15,980 nt of DNA from Crocinitomicaceae bacterium (lineage in GTDB: Bacteria; Bacteroidota; Bacteroidia; Flavobacteriales_D; Crocinitomicaceae): positions 1 to 15,980 of the forward strand of contig WTIB01000163.1 of assembly GCA_011522905.1 (NCBI GenBank), in the 5' to 3' direction. Shown in pieces: positions 1 to 7,803 of the stretch. The position numbers and the translations under genes are program-made. The notes under the pieces were generated by a model. That model ran no database searches and had not been told where the DNA came from. It saw nothing but the letters and a program-made list of their open reading frames with translations. Each line of letters opens with the position of its first letter. Positions within the stretch are counted from its first letter, which is position 1.

Positions 1-2427
1 GGAGCAGAAGCCATGTTAATGTTTTTCAATAGCAGATCAAGAGCTGACGTAAAAGCTGGAAAAACCAAATTTCTTATTGATGAAAATGCACTACCTCAAA
101 CCATTGATGTTGTAAGAGGAAGAGCAAAAAATTTAGGTATCGAGCTTGTGATTTCGGATACTGAGAATCATGCCGTAGACGAATCCTACTTTGGAGCCAT
201 ACTTCAATACCCTGATGCCAACGGGGAGGTGAAAAATCTTCAGCCTACAATCAATAAATTGAAAGAAACAGGAATTCAAGTTGCCGTTGCGGCTGACATT
301 TTAAGTCTAAGCCTTTTGACTTCCCCTGGTAGTATTGGGGCTGATGTTGTATTTGGTTCATCCCAAAGATTTGGTGTTCCAATGGGTTATGGAGGACCAC
401 ACGCTGCCTTTTTTGCGGCGAAAGAAAACTTCAAGCGAAACATGCCTGGTCGTATCATTGGTATTTCAAAAGATGCAGACAACAATACAGCACTCAGAAT
501 GGCACTTCAAACTAGGGAGCAGCATATAAAAAGAGGAAAGGCAACCTCTAACATATGTACTGCCCAAGCACTATTGGCTGTAATGGCAAGCATGTACGCT
601 GTTTATCATGGACCTGACGGAATAAAAAGAATTGCAGGACACGTTCATGGCTTGGCTTCGACAGCCGCTTCCCATTTGAAAAATATGGGATATGAAATAG
701 GCAGCGATTCTTATTTTGATACCATCTGGCTTAAAAATATTGATGCTCAATCAATACGTGAAAAAGCAGAGAACCGAGGTATGAATTTTTATTACAAAAA
801 CAGTAATGAATTGACCATAAGTTTTGCTGAGCCTCATTCTCTTGACGATGTGAATGACATCCTTGATTTATTTGCAGAATTAAAATCAGAGAAAATAGAA
901 AACTTTGAGCCGAAAGAATCGTCACTTGACAATAGTCTATTGAGAAAGAGTCCCATCCTTGCCCAAGATATTTTCAATGCTTATCATTCCGAATCAAAAA
1001 TGATGCGTTATTTGAAAAAATTGGAGAATAAAGATCTTTCTCTAGTGCATAGTATGATTCCATTGGGTTCATGTACGATGAAGTTAAACGCCGCTTCTGA
1101 GCTTATCCCAATTTCGAATCCCGCTTTCAGCAATCTTCACCCCTTTGCCCCTATATCGCAAGCGCAAGGATATTGGGAAATTTTTAAGGATTTGAGGGAA
1201 TACTTGTGTGAGTGTACGGGCTTTGCAGGAATTTCCCTACAACCCAATTCTGGAGCTCAAGGAGAATATGCAGGTTTAATGATTATTAAGGCATATCACG
1301 AATCTCGTGGAGATCACCAACGTAAAATTATGATCATACCCTCATCAGCACATGGTACAAATCCTGCATCTGCTGTTATGGCAGGTTTCCAAGTTGTGGT
1401 TACAGGGTGTGATGAGAATGGAAATATCAATGTAGATGAGCTTAAGAAAGTAGCAGAGGAAAATAAAGATACACTAGGTGGATTAATGGTTACCTATCCT
1501 TCCACTCATGGTGTATTTGAGGAGGCCATAAAAGAAATCACCGGAATCATTCACGAAAATGGTGGACAAGTGTACATGGACGGTGCAAATATGAATGCGC
1601 AGGTTGGTGTCACAAGCCCAGGAAATATTGGTGCTGATGTATGTCACCTGAATTTGCACAAAACATTTGCTATTCCTCACGGAGGAGGAGGTCCAGGAAT
1701 GGGTCCAATTGGTGTTGCTGCTCATCTTACGCCATTCCTTCCAGGAAGTGTTTTGATTGAATCTGGAGGAGAAAAGGCCATAAATGCCATTTCTGCTACT
1801 CCTTTTGGAAGCTCATTGATTCTTCTCATTTCATACGGTTACATTAAAATGCTAGGTGCTAAAGGATTGAAGGAATCCACAGAAATGGCCATTTTAAACG
1901 CAAATTATATCGCCAAAAAGCTTGAAAACCACTACCCTATTTTATATAAGGGGAAAAACGATACAGTAGCACATGAAATGATTCTTGACTGCCGAGAATT
2001 TAAGAAAACCGCAGAGGTAGAGGTTGCCGATATTGCCAAAAGACTTATTGACTTTGGCTTTCACGCGCCAACTGTTTCATTCCCTGTTGCCGGAACACTA
2101 ATGGTAGAACCCACTGAATCAGAGGATAAAGAAGAACTTGATCGTTTTATTGAGGCCATGATAAAAATTCGAGAAGAAATTCGAGAAATAGAGAATGGTC
2201 ACGTGGATAAGATGAATAATCTACTTAAAAATGCACCTCATACGGCAAATTGCATCATCAATAAAAATTGGAATGCTTCATATTCACCTCAAGAAGCAGC
2301 TTACCCGCTCCCATACTTAGTGGACAATAAATATTGGGTTCCGGTGAGACGCGTGGATAATGCTTTTGGAGATCGCAACCTTATTTGTTCTTGTCCAAGC
2401 GTTGAAAGTTACGTACATTTAGACTAA
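1..2427 (+). CDS. gcvP: Glycine dehydrogenase (decarboxylating), P protein, 5' truncated by window edge
   Basis: PLP-dependent P protein of the cytoplasmic glycine cleavage system: it decarboxylates glycine and passes the aminomethyl group to the lipoyl arm of the H protein. The frame is open from base 1 (GAEAMLMFF), which matches the interior of the family, so the ATG at 13 is not the true start. About 808 codons are present. Family members are about 950 residues, so roughly 145 N-terminal residues lie outside the window. Visible landmarks are the conserved FGVPMGYGGPHAAFF stretch of the N-terminal half, the GSCTMKLN motif near base 1067, and the PLP-lysine motif LHKTF with the Lys codon at 1660-1662, followed by a glycine-rich GGGGPGMGP loop. 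The C-terminus ends with CSCPSVESY, typical of the family. It is the single-chain form, not split gcvPA/gcvPB. The next gene starts immediately after its stop codon. Confidence 0.97.
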   Translation, partial: GAEAMLMFFNSRSRADVKAGKTKFLIDENALPQTIDVVRGRAKNLGIELVISDTENHAVDESYFGAILQYPDANGEVKNLQPTINKLKETGIQVAVAADILSLSLLTSPGSIGADVVFGSSQRFGVPMGYGGPHAAFFAAKENFKRNMPGRIIGISKDADNNTALRMALQTREQHIKRGKATSNICTAQALLAVMASMYAVYHGPDGIKRIAGHVHGLASTAASHLKNMGYEIGSDSYFDTIWLKNIDAQSIREKAENRGMNFYYKNSNELTISFAEPHSLDDVNDILDLFAELKSEKIENFEPKESSLDNSLLRKSPILAQDIFNAYHSESKMMRYLKKLENKDLSLVHSMIPLGSCTMKLNAASELIPISNPAFSNLHPFAPISQAQGYWEIFKDLREYLCECTGFAGISLQPNSGAQGEYAGLMIIKAYHESRGDHQRKIMIIPSSAHGTNPASAVMAGFQVVVTGCDENGNINVDELKKVAEENKDTLGGLMVTYPSTHGVFEEAIKEITGIIHENGGQVYMDGANMNAQVGVTSPGNIGADVCHLNLHKTFAIPHGGGGPGMGPIGVAAHLTPFLPGSVLIESGGEKAINAISATPFGSSLILLISYGYIKMLGAKGLKESTEMAILNANYIAKKLENHYPILYKGKNDTVAHEMILDCREFKKTAEVEVADIAKRLIDFGFHAPTVSFPVAGTLMVEPTESEDKEELDRFIEAMIKIREEIREIENGHVDKMNNLLKNAPHTANCIINKNWNASYSPQEAAYPLPYLVDNKYWVPVRRVDNAFGDRNLICSCPSVESYVHLD

Positions 2428-3144
2428 ATGAAATTAGATATACTAGCCTTTGGTGCACATCCTGATGATGTGGAAATTTCTATGGGTGCGAGCCTATTAA
2501 AATATGCTGATAAAGGTAAAACAATCGGAATAGTTGATCTCACACAAGGAGAGCTTGGAACGCGTGGCAACGCTGATTTGAGAGCTAAAGAAGCCAAAAG
2601 AGCTGCTAAGATGTTGAAGCTTCAAACACGAAGCAATCTAAATCTAGGAGATGGTTTTTTTGATGATTCCAAAGAAAATAAACTGAAAATCATCGAGCTA
2701 ATCCGATTACATCAACCAGAATTTATTTTTGCCAATTCCCTTAAAGATCGACACCCTGATCATGGACGAGCTGCTAAATTGGTAGCTGATTCAAGCTACT
2801 TATCTGGATTGGATAAAATAAAAACAACGCACAACGGTATTCCGCAAGTTAAATATAGACCTCGTCTGGTATTGCATTATATACAGGATTACTATTTGAC
2901 ACCTGATGTTATTTTTGATGTAAGCTCACATGGTGAGCGAAAAGTAGATTTGATAAAATGTTATAGCAGTCAATTTTACGACCCAAATTCAAAAGAGCCT
3001 AATACTCCAATATCTGGTGAAGAGTTTTTCAGTTATTTAGAAGGACGCATGTTGAGCTATGGAAGAGAATTAGGAGTGAAATACGGTGAAGGTTTTAATA
3101 TAGATAGAACTTTAGGTACCTCCGATTTATTTTCTTTGAAATAA
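2428..3144 (+). CDS. bshB1: Bacillithiol biosynthesis deacetylase BshB1
   Basis: Predicted Zn-dependent LmbE/PIG-L family deacetylase. It removes the acetyl group from N-acetylglucosaminyl-malate, the second step of bacillithiol synthesis, after which BshC adds cysteine. At 238 residues it has the usual family length. The metal-binding motif AHPDD is at residues 10-14 and the second motif HPDH at 109-112, following the family's typical DLTQGELGTRG segment at 37-47. The C-terminal part (KCYSSQFYDP, then GRELGVKYGEGF) also fits BshB1 better than generic LmbE proteins. The ATG directly follows the gcvP stop codon (TAAATG), with no Shine-Dalgarno site, suggesting translational coupling and cotranscription. 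The 3' end is convergent with the transporter gene, leaving only 2 bases between stop codons. Related MshB/LmbE deacetylases are the alternative, but the motif context favours BshB1. Confidence 0.92.
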   Translation: MKLDILAFGAHPDDVEISMGASLLKYADKGKTIGIVDLTQGELGTRGNADLRAKEAKRAAKMLKLQTRSNLNLGDGFFDDSKENKLKIIELIRLHQPEFIFANSLKDRHPDHGRAAKLVADSSYLSGLDKIKTTHNGIPQVKYRPRLVLHYIQDYYLTPDVIFDVSSHGERKVDLIKCYSSQFYDPNSKEPNTPISGEEFFSYLEGRMLSYGRELGVKYGEGFNIDRTLGTSDLFSLK

Positions 3145-3146
3145 GC

Positions 3147-4403
3147 TTAGTGGTGAACCTCTTTAATCTCCTCAGGGTTGTGCTTGTGCTTAAATAATAA
3201 AGTAAAAAGTACCGCTATGATCAGCGCATAAACAGCAAAGGCAGACCACGCCCCTTTCCAATCTGTTGAACCATTTGATAAGATAAAAAATTCATTAATA
3301 GCCCAGCTACTCACAATAGTGCCTAAATAAGCTCCAAATCCATTTGTCATCATGACAAATACACCTTGCGCACTTGACCGAATAGATGCGTCTGTGGAGG
3401 TTTCAACAAATAGTGATCCCGATATATTAAAAAAGTCAAAAGCCATTCCATATATTACACAAGAGAGCAAAATCATCCACAAGCCATCTGCGGGATTTCC
3501 ATAGGCAAATAATGCGAAACGTAACACCCATGCAATCATAGAAAAAATCATTACTTTTTTGATTCCAAACTTTTTTAGAAAAAATGGAATTGCCAAAATA
3601 AATAGTGTTTCCGAAACTTGTGAAATGGACATCACAATTGTGGAATATTTGACAACAAATGAATCTGCATAAGCCGGGATTTCCTTGAAGCTATCCAGAT
3701 AAACATCACCATACATATTCGTCAATTGAAGAGCTCCTCCCAGAAACATGGAAAAAATAAAGAATAGTGCCATTTTATAATTGGCAAATAACTTAAACGC
3801 TTTGAGTCCAAGCATTTCTAACCAGCTCGAATCAGCGCTCATGGAACGCTGTGGAGGGCATTTAGGGAGTGTAAATGAATAAATCCCAAGAAGAATGGCT
3901 ACAACTGCAGCGATGTAAAACTGATCACCGTTTGCTTTACTTCCCGTAAGGTTGGTCACCCACATGGCTACAATAAAACCAATGGTTCCCCAAACTCTTA
4001 TTGGTGGAAACACCTTTACAACATCAAAGTTATTGGTCTTTAAAATATTGAATGAGACTGAATTAGCAAGGGATATCGTGGGCATGTAGCAGAGCATTGC
4101 GGCGAGAATGTAATAGTATAAAACACCTGGATCAGCAACACTTGGGACAAAAAACAATATGACTCCATAAAAAATATGTAGTAAGCCATAAAGCCGCTCT
4201 GCATTCATCCATTTATCCGCAATTACACCGACTATTGCTGGCATAATTAGTGAAGAAATAGCCAAGGTTGAAAAGACAGCCCCAAACTCTGGAAATGACC
4301 AACCCCTTCCTTCAATACAATACGTACCAATGGTAATGAGCCAAGCTCCCCAAACATAAAACTGGAGGAAGCTCATTGTAATTAATCGAAGCTTAATCGA
4401 CAC
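3147..4403 (-). CDS. Nucleoside:H+ symporter, NupG/XapB type (MFS)
   Basis: Inner-membrane major facilitator predicted to import nucleosides with protons (NHS family, TC 2.A.1.10). The 418 residues contain about 12 hydrophobic segments. The N-terminus (KLRLITMSFLQFYVWGAW) aligns with that of E. coli NupG (KLQLKILSFLQFCLWGSW). Other family-like segments are FPPIRVWGTIGF (132-143), SQVSETLFIL (261-270) and FDFFNISGSLFVE (322-334). The start is a GTG at 4401-4403. The first ATG in frame is residue 10 and would remove residues that align with NupG, so GTG is preferred. Only one base separates it from the stop codon of the DUF151 gene, so it is probably the last gene of the etfB-etfA-DUF151 operon. 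No hairpin terminator is visible after its stop codon, which nearly touches that of bshB1. The exact substrate range (purine, pyrimidine or another small solute) cannot be read from the sequence. Confidence 0.88.
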   Translation of the reverse strand: MSIKLRLITMSFLQFYVWGAWLITIGTYCIEGRGWSFPEFGAVFSTLAISSLIMPAIVGVIADKWMNAERLYGLLHIFYGVILFFVPSVADPGVLYYYILAAMLCYMPTISLANSVSFNILKTNNFDVVKVFPPIRVWGTIGFIVAMWVTNLTGSKANGDQFYIAAVVAILLGIYSFTLPKCPPQRSMSADSSWLEMLGLKAFKLFANYKMALFFIFSMFLGGALQLTNMYGDVYLDSFKEIPAYADSFVVKYSTIVMSISQVSETLFILAIPFFLKKFGIKKVMIFSMIAWVLRFALFAYGNPADGLWMILLSCVIYGMAFDFFNISGSLFVETSTDASIRSSAQGVFVMMTNGFGAYLGTIVSSWAINEFFILSNGSTDWKGAWSAFAVYALIIAVLFTLLFKHKHNPEEIKEVHH

Positions 4404-4404
4404 C

Positions 4405-5001
4405 TTAAGATCTTTTCTTTATTTCGTCACGAAGCTTTGACGCAAGCTCATAATTTTCGTTTTCAAGTGCCTCTTGAAGCTGTTTCTCAAGGTCTTGAAT
4501 AGAATCATTCACCAAGGAGCTCAGCTCTGGTTCTTCCTTAAACACATCCTCTTCCTCCTCGTATATAGAATCACTCTCAAATGCATCCTCTTGATCGCTT
4601 GTTATCCCAGCTTCTTCCAAGACATTAGACAAAGTAAAAATTGGACTATTGAAGCGGACTCCTACCGCAATGGCATCTGAGGTTCTAGAATCAATTTCAG
4701 AAATGGTACCGTCTTTTTCACAAATCAGCTTGGAATAAAATACGCCTTCAACAAATTTGTATATGAGTACCTCTTTAATGATGACATCATAAGTGATACA
4801 AAAGGATTTTATTAAATCATGGGTTAAAGGTCGATTCGGAATCATTTTCTCAAGCTCAACTGCAATCGCCTGTGCTTCAAATCCTCCGATAACAATAGGT
4901 AGCTTTCTTTTACCAGCCGCCTCTGACAATGTTAAAACATAAGAACCAGATTGTGTCTGACTGTAGGCAATTCCTGATATTTCTAATCTAACCTTTTGCA
5001 T
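4405..5001 (-). CDS. Bifunctional nuclease family protein: DUF151 (BFN) domain plus UVR motif
   Basis: This 198-residue protein has an N-terminal DUF151/bifunctional nuclease domain (about residues 4-133), an acidic linker (about 135-160, many Glu and Asp) and a C-terminal UvrB/UvrC motif (about 166-198, with LEKQLQEALE and YELASKLRDEIKK). The family signature around SRxSDAIAxxVR is present as DSRTSDAIAVGVRF at 104-117. Some DUF151 proteins have reported DNase/RNase activity, but the role of the bacterial members is poorly defined. The UVR motif is a helical-hairpin protein-interaction module, known in UvrB-UvrC contact and in clamp-loading or arginine-kinase adaptor proteins. The combination is common in Bacteroidota. 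It lies 36 bases after etfA and 1 base before the transporter gene, so it is likely cotranscribed with both. A 6-bp AT-rich inverted repeat (5013-5029) sits in the gap from etfA. Domain assignment is confident; the function is inferred. Confidence 0.9.
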   Translation of the reverse strand: MQKVRLEISGIAYSQTQSGSYVLTLSEAAGKRKLPIVIGGFEAQAIAVELEKMIPNRPLTHDLIKSFCITYDVIIKEVLIYKFVEGVFYSKLICEKDGTISEIDSRTSDAIAVGVRFNSPIFTLSNVLEEAGITSDQEDAFESDSIYEEEEDVFKEEPELSSLVNDSIQDLEKQLQEALENENYELASKLRDEIKKRS

Positions 5002-5037
5002 TTATGATGAGCTATCTTCCTTTAAGATAATACTTTT

Positions 5038-5970
5038 TTATGAAGCTTTAAACTTTTTAACGGCCTCATTAAGTCTTGGTACAACTTCAAAAGCATCGCC
5101 AATGATTCCATAATCCGCAGCTTTAAAAAATGGGGCTTCTGGATCAGTATTTACAACAACGATTACTTTAGAACCATTGACTCCAGCAAGATGCTGAATT
5201 GCTCCTGAAATTCCAATAGCAATATATAAATTAGGTCGAATGGCAACACCCGTTTGTCCTACGTGCTCGTGGTGTGGTCGCCATCCAATATCTGCAACAG
5301 GTCGAGAACAGGCTGTAGCAGCTCCAAGTGAGCCCGCCAATTCCTCTACCATTCCCCAATTCTCTGGACCCTTTAGCCCTCTTCCCGCTGAAACCACAAG
5401 TTCTGCTTCAGGTAAAGGAATTTCTCCGTCAGGCTTTTTAGTTGAAAGTACTTTGATCGCTGGGGCGCCAGCATCACATGAGATTTCTTCTACCCCACAT
5501 GAAGCTCCGTTTTCCTCTGGCTGCAAGCTGTTGGGTAAGAGCGAAATAATTTTAATTTCTGTATTGACTTTTACTTTACCTAAAGCCTTGCCTGAAAAGA
5601 CATTTACATCAATACACCCATCAGCATCTGGTAAAGAGATGGCTCCAGAAACCAATCCTGCTTTTAAACGAACAGATAATCTGGGAGCAACTGATTTTCC
5701 AAATAAATCATGGGAGAAAATCACTGTATGTACATTGTTTTGCGCAACAGTTGAGGCAATTAAGTTTGTTACTTGTTTTTGATCTTCACCATCTATCGCT
5801 CGATCAACCAATACCTTTGATGCTCCATATTGACCAAGAGTAGACAACTCATCAGAAGAAGCTCCTCCATTTGTTAAAGCAATTACGTCTCCTAATTTTT
5901 TACCATAGGTAATGGCCTCATAAGACGATTTTGAAATACCATTACTTGAATTTATATATACTAAAATCAT
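5038..5970 (-). CDS. etfA: Electron transfer flavoprotein alpha subunit
   Basis: FAD-carrying subunit of the soluble EtfAB heterodimer. It accepts electrons from acyl-CoA and related dehydrogenases and delivers them towards the quinone pool through ETF:quinone oxidoreductase. The 310 residues match the family length. The C-terminal FAD domain is clear: RGLKGPENW (197-205), a Ser-Arg pair at 222-223, VGQTG (237-241), GISGAIQHLAG (253-263), and NTDPEAPFFKAADYGI (274-289), which is close to the mitochondrial ETF alpha sequence NKDPEAPIFQVADYGI. The start ATG is at 5968-5970, 17 bases after the etfB stop codon, so the two subunits are almost certainly cotranscribed. I see nothing truncated. Whether the complex is bifurcating cannot be settled here. 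The absence of adjacent fixCX-like or Bcd genes, and the likeness to the mitochondrial form, favour the ordinary non-bifurcating type. Confidence 0.96.
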   Translation of the reverse strand: MILVYINSSNGISKSSYEAITYGKKLGDVIALTNGGASSDELSTLGQYGASKVLVDRAIDGEDQKQVTNLIASTVAQNNVHTVIFSHDLFGKSVAPRLSVRLKAGLVSGAISLPDADGCIDVNVFSGKALGKVKVNTEIKIISLLPNSLQPEENGASCGVEEISCDAGAPAIKVLSTKKPDGEIPLPEAELVVSAGRGLKGPENWGMVEELAGSLGAATACSRPVADIGWRPHHEHVGQTGVAIRPNLYIAIGISGAIQHLAGVNGSKVIVVVNTDPEAPFFKAADYGIIGDAFEVVPRLNEAVKKFKAS

Positions 5971-5987
5971 TTTAAAAAATTTAAGAG

Positions 5988-6728
5988 TTAAATTACTTTG
6001 GCCTCGTTGTGTAACAATTCAACCAATTCATCCATATTCTCTGGATCAATCATTTTTACCGCAGACTTCGCATTCGGCAAGGAATATGATATAAATTCAG
6101 TTAAATCTTCAATTTCTTTAGCCGGAACCACATTTAAAGGTTTTGTCCTTGCGGCCATAATACCTCTCATATTTGGTATTCTTTGTTCTGCCATACCTTT
6201 GGCACAGCTTATAACCGCAGGAGCACTAAGCTCAACAACTTGTAATCCACCTATTATTTCGCGTTCCACTGTTAAAGTATTTCCATCGACATCTAGTTTT
6301 GATGCTAGGGAAACAAATGGCATATCTAATTCTTCAGCAATCATACCCGCAACCTGTGAACCATTATAATTGATGGTTTCTTTTCCTGCCAAAATCAAAT
6401 CATAGGCATTTTCTTTAGCGTAAGAAGCTATTTGCATTGCCGTATAATAGGCATCTTTTGGATCTGCATCGATACGAACTGCATCATCAGCACCTATAGC
6501 CAAAGCTTTTCTAATCACAGCATCGTCCGTAGCCCCTCCCACAGTAATTATGGTTACTTGACCACCACCAGCTTCTTTAATTTCAAGTGCTCTAACCAAT
6601 GCATACCATTCATCATATGGATTAACAATGAATTGCACACCGTTTTCGTCAAACTTCGTATTTCCTTCTGAAAAAGCAATTTTCGACGTCGTGTCGGGAG
6701 CCTTGCTTATACAAACCAATATTTTCAT
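5988..6728 (-). CDS. etfB: Electron transfer flavoprotein beta subunit
   Basis: AMP-binding partner of EtfA. The 246 residues start at ATG 6726-6728 (MKILVCISKAPDTTS). Family features seen are the N-terminal KILVCISKAPDTTS strand and loop, FIVNPYDEWYALVRALEIKE, LILAGKETINYNGSQVAGM (the nucleotide-binding loop region), VEREIIGGLQVVELSAPAV, and the late IPNMRGIMAARTKP segment, equivalent to the dehydrogenase-contacting recognition loop. An in-frame TTG at 6750-6752 would add eight residues (MHHFKGKK). It lies inside the TAAATTTG promoter box and so upstream of the expected transcription start, and I reject it. The sequence AAAGGA about 8 bases before the chosen ATG could act as a ribosome site. 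This is the first gene of the proposed etfB-etfA-DUF151-transporter unit. Confidence 0.95.
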   Translation of the reverse strand: MKILVCISKAPDTTSKIAFSEGNTKFDENGVQFIVNPYDEWYALVRALEIKEAGGGQVTIITVGGATDDAVIRKALAIGADDAVRIDADPKDAYYTAMQIASYAKENAYDLILAGKETINYNGSQVAGMIAEELDMPFVSLASKLDVDGNTLTVEREIIGGLQVVELSAPAVISCAKGMAEQRIPNMRGIMAARTKPLNVVPAKEIEDLTEFISYSLPNAKSAVKMIDPENMDELVELLHNEAKVI

Positions 6729-6749
6729 TTTTTTTCCTTTAAAGTGATG

Positions 6750-6780
6750 CAAATTTACTGAATTATCTTTGAGAATGAAA
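6750..6780 (-). promoter_or_regulatory. Promoter of the etfBA cluster (Bacteroidota sigma-ABfr type)
   Basis: Read on the minus strand, TAAATTTG at 6757-6750 matches the Bacteroidota -7 consensus TAnnTTTG perfectly. Nineteen bases upstream is TTTC (6780-6777), three of four matches to the -33 TTTG. The implied transcription start is near 6744-6746, giving a leader of about 17 bases before the etfB ATG. It sits between the menA stop codon and etfB, so etfB need not depend on read-through from menA. This is a pattern match only. Confidence 0.65.
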
Positions 6781-6813
6781 GACGAGAATTTAGTATTTAC
6801 ATAAATCCCTCAA

Positions 6814-7725
6814 CTATACTGTAAATAAGCAAATTGAGAATAACAATGAAGAGAAAAAAGTAATCAAAGCGACCTTTTTTAGCTCTGCATCATACTGCTG
6901 AGGTTCTTTAATCTTAATTATTCTAATTATGTGAGGGTAAAACAAAATCGGAGGTAAAGCAGAAATGACAAAAATCCAATTACCTGAAGTACCTGAGTGA
7001 ATACCTGCTGATATGATCCAGGTTATAAAACCAATAATCACCAATGAAAGGTGATATATTTTTGCGCCATTACGTCCCAACTGAACTGCCAAGGTCTTTT
7101 TACCTGATGCTCCGTCATTTTCGATATCCCTCATATTATTGAGATTGAGAACGGCTGTACTCCAGCATCCAATACTTATGGCAGGATAAACTAAAATTAA
7201 ATTCCAATTTAGACCAAATAAAAAATATACCCCAAAAACACTTAATAAACCGAAAAAGAAAAAAACCATGATATCGCCAAAACCATAATATCCATATGCA
7301 GACTTTCCAATGGTATATAGTATTGCTGCAGCTATGGATAATAAAGCTAAGCCTACATATGTCCATATCATCGATTCGGTTAAATAGGGTGTACTAAAAT
7401 GAATTAAAAACAAAGCGGAGGCAAACGAAAGAATAGCAACAATGATAACAGCAATTTTCATCTGATGTTGTGAAATAACACCTGACTGAACAGCTCTTTC
7501 CGGGCCAATACGACGTTCGTTGTCTGTTCCCTTTTGGGCATCGCCTAAATCATTCGCAAGATTCGATAGAACCTGGAACAAAATGGTCGTTGAAATGGCT
7601 AAAGTAAAAATTCTCAAATCCCAGCCACCAAAGGTAAAGGCAAGTGCTGACCCAACAATAATTCCAGATAATGATAAGGGGAGTGTTCTTAATCTCAATG
7701 CCCCAATCCATGCCTTTATTTTCAT
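6814..7725 (-). CDS. menA: 1,4-dihydroxy-2-naphthoate polyprenyltransferase (menaquinone synthesis)
   Basis: Predicted membrane-bound UbiA-superfamily enzyme that joins a polyprenyl chain to 1,4-dihydroxy-2-naphthoate to form demethylmenaquinone. The 303 residues contain about eight or nine hydrophobic segments. The N-terminus (WIGALRLRTLPLSLSGII) is typical of MenA. The first Mg-diphosphate motif is NLANDLGDAQKGTD (residues about 55-68, Asp 59, 62 and 68), followed by the family's RIGPERAVQSG (72-82). The second motif is NNMRDIENDGASGKKTLAVQLG (about 196-217, Asp 200 and 204). I use the ATG at 7723-7725. A GTG immediately before it (7726-7728) is in frame and would add one residue. A TAGATTTG promoter-like box ends only 7 bases upstream of the ATG, so the mRNA may be almost leaderless. 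Other UbiA enzymes are possible in principle, but the RIGPERAVQSG context points to MenA. Confidence 0.94.
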   Translation of the reverse strand: MKIKAWIGALRLRTLPLSLSGIIVGSALAFTFGGWDLRIFTLAISTTILFQVLSNLANDLGDAQKGTDNERRIGPERAVQSGVISQHQMKIAVIIVAILSFASALFLIHFSTPYLTESMIWTYVGLALLSIAAAILYTIGKSAYGYYGFGDIMVFFFFGLLSVFGVYFLFGLNWNLILVYPAISIGCWSTAVLNLNNMRDIENDGASGKKTLAVQLGRNGAKIYHLSLVIIGFITWIISAGIHSGTSGNWIFVISALPPILFYPHIIRIIKIKEPQQYDAELKKVALITFFSSLLFSICLFTV

Positions 7726-7732
7726 CACCTTA

Positions 7733-7760
7733 CAAATCTACAAATAAGAAACAATCGAAA
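7733..7760 (-). promoter_or_regulatory. Candidate menA promoter with very short leader
   Basis: On the minus strand TAGATTTG (7740-7733) is a perfect TAnnTTTG match. A TTTC (7760-7757) lies 16 bases upstream as a possible -33 element, with spacing shorter than the usual 19 or so. The expected transcription start, about 4 bases after the box, falls within a few bases of the menA ATG at 7725. The -33 candidate overlaps an inverted repeat at 7754-7768. This rests on motif matching only. Confidence 0.4.
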
Positions 7761-7777
7761 TATTCGATAGTTTCGAA
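7754..7777. repeat. Inverted repeat plus palindrome between menA and tRNA-Pro (possible operator)
   Basis: A perfect 6-bp inverted repeat ATCGAA-ATA-TTCGAT (7754-7768) is followed four bases later by the palindrome TTCGAA (7772-7777), so the TCGA core occurs three times in 24 bases. The group lies in the 78-base divergent region between menA (-) and tRNA-Pro (+) and overlaps the -33 candidate of the menA promoter. A regulator binding site is an inference. The repeats are short, and chance is not excluded in AT-rich DNA. Confidence 0.3.
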
Positions 7778-7803
7778 CAAATTCATAATTTTACGAACCC
7801 AAT

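Noticed and set aside
5013..5029. Inverted repeat TATCTT-CCTTT-AAGATA between etfA and the DUF151 gene
   Set aside because: The stem is only six bp and AT-rich with no T run, too weak to call a terminator or attenuator. On the minus strand it contains AAAGGA, but too far from the start codon to be a good ribosome site.
5240..5782. 180-codon open frame on the + strand opposite etfA
   Set aside because: It lies wholly antisense to a well-matched etfA, its protein resembles no family I know, and its openness follows from the codon use of the minus-strand gene.
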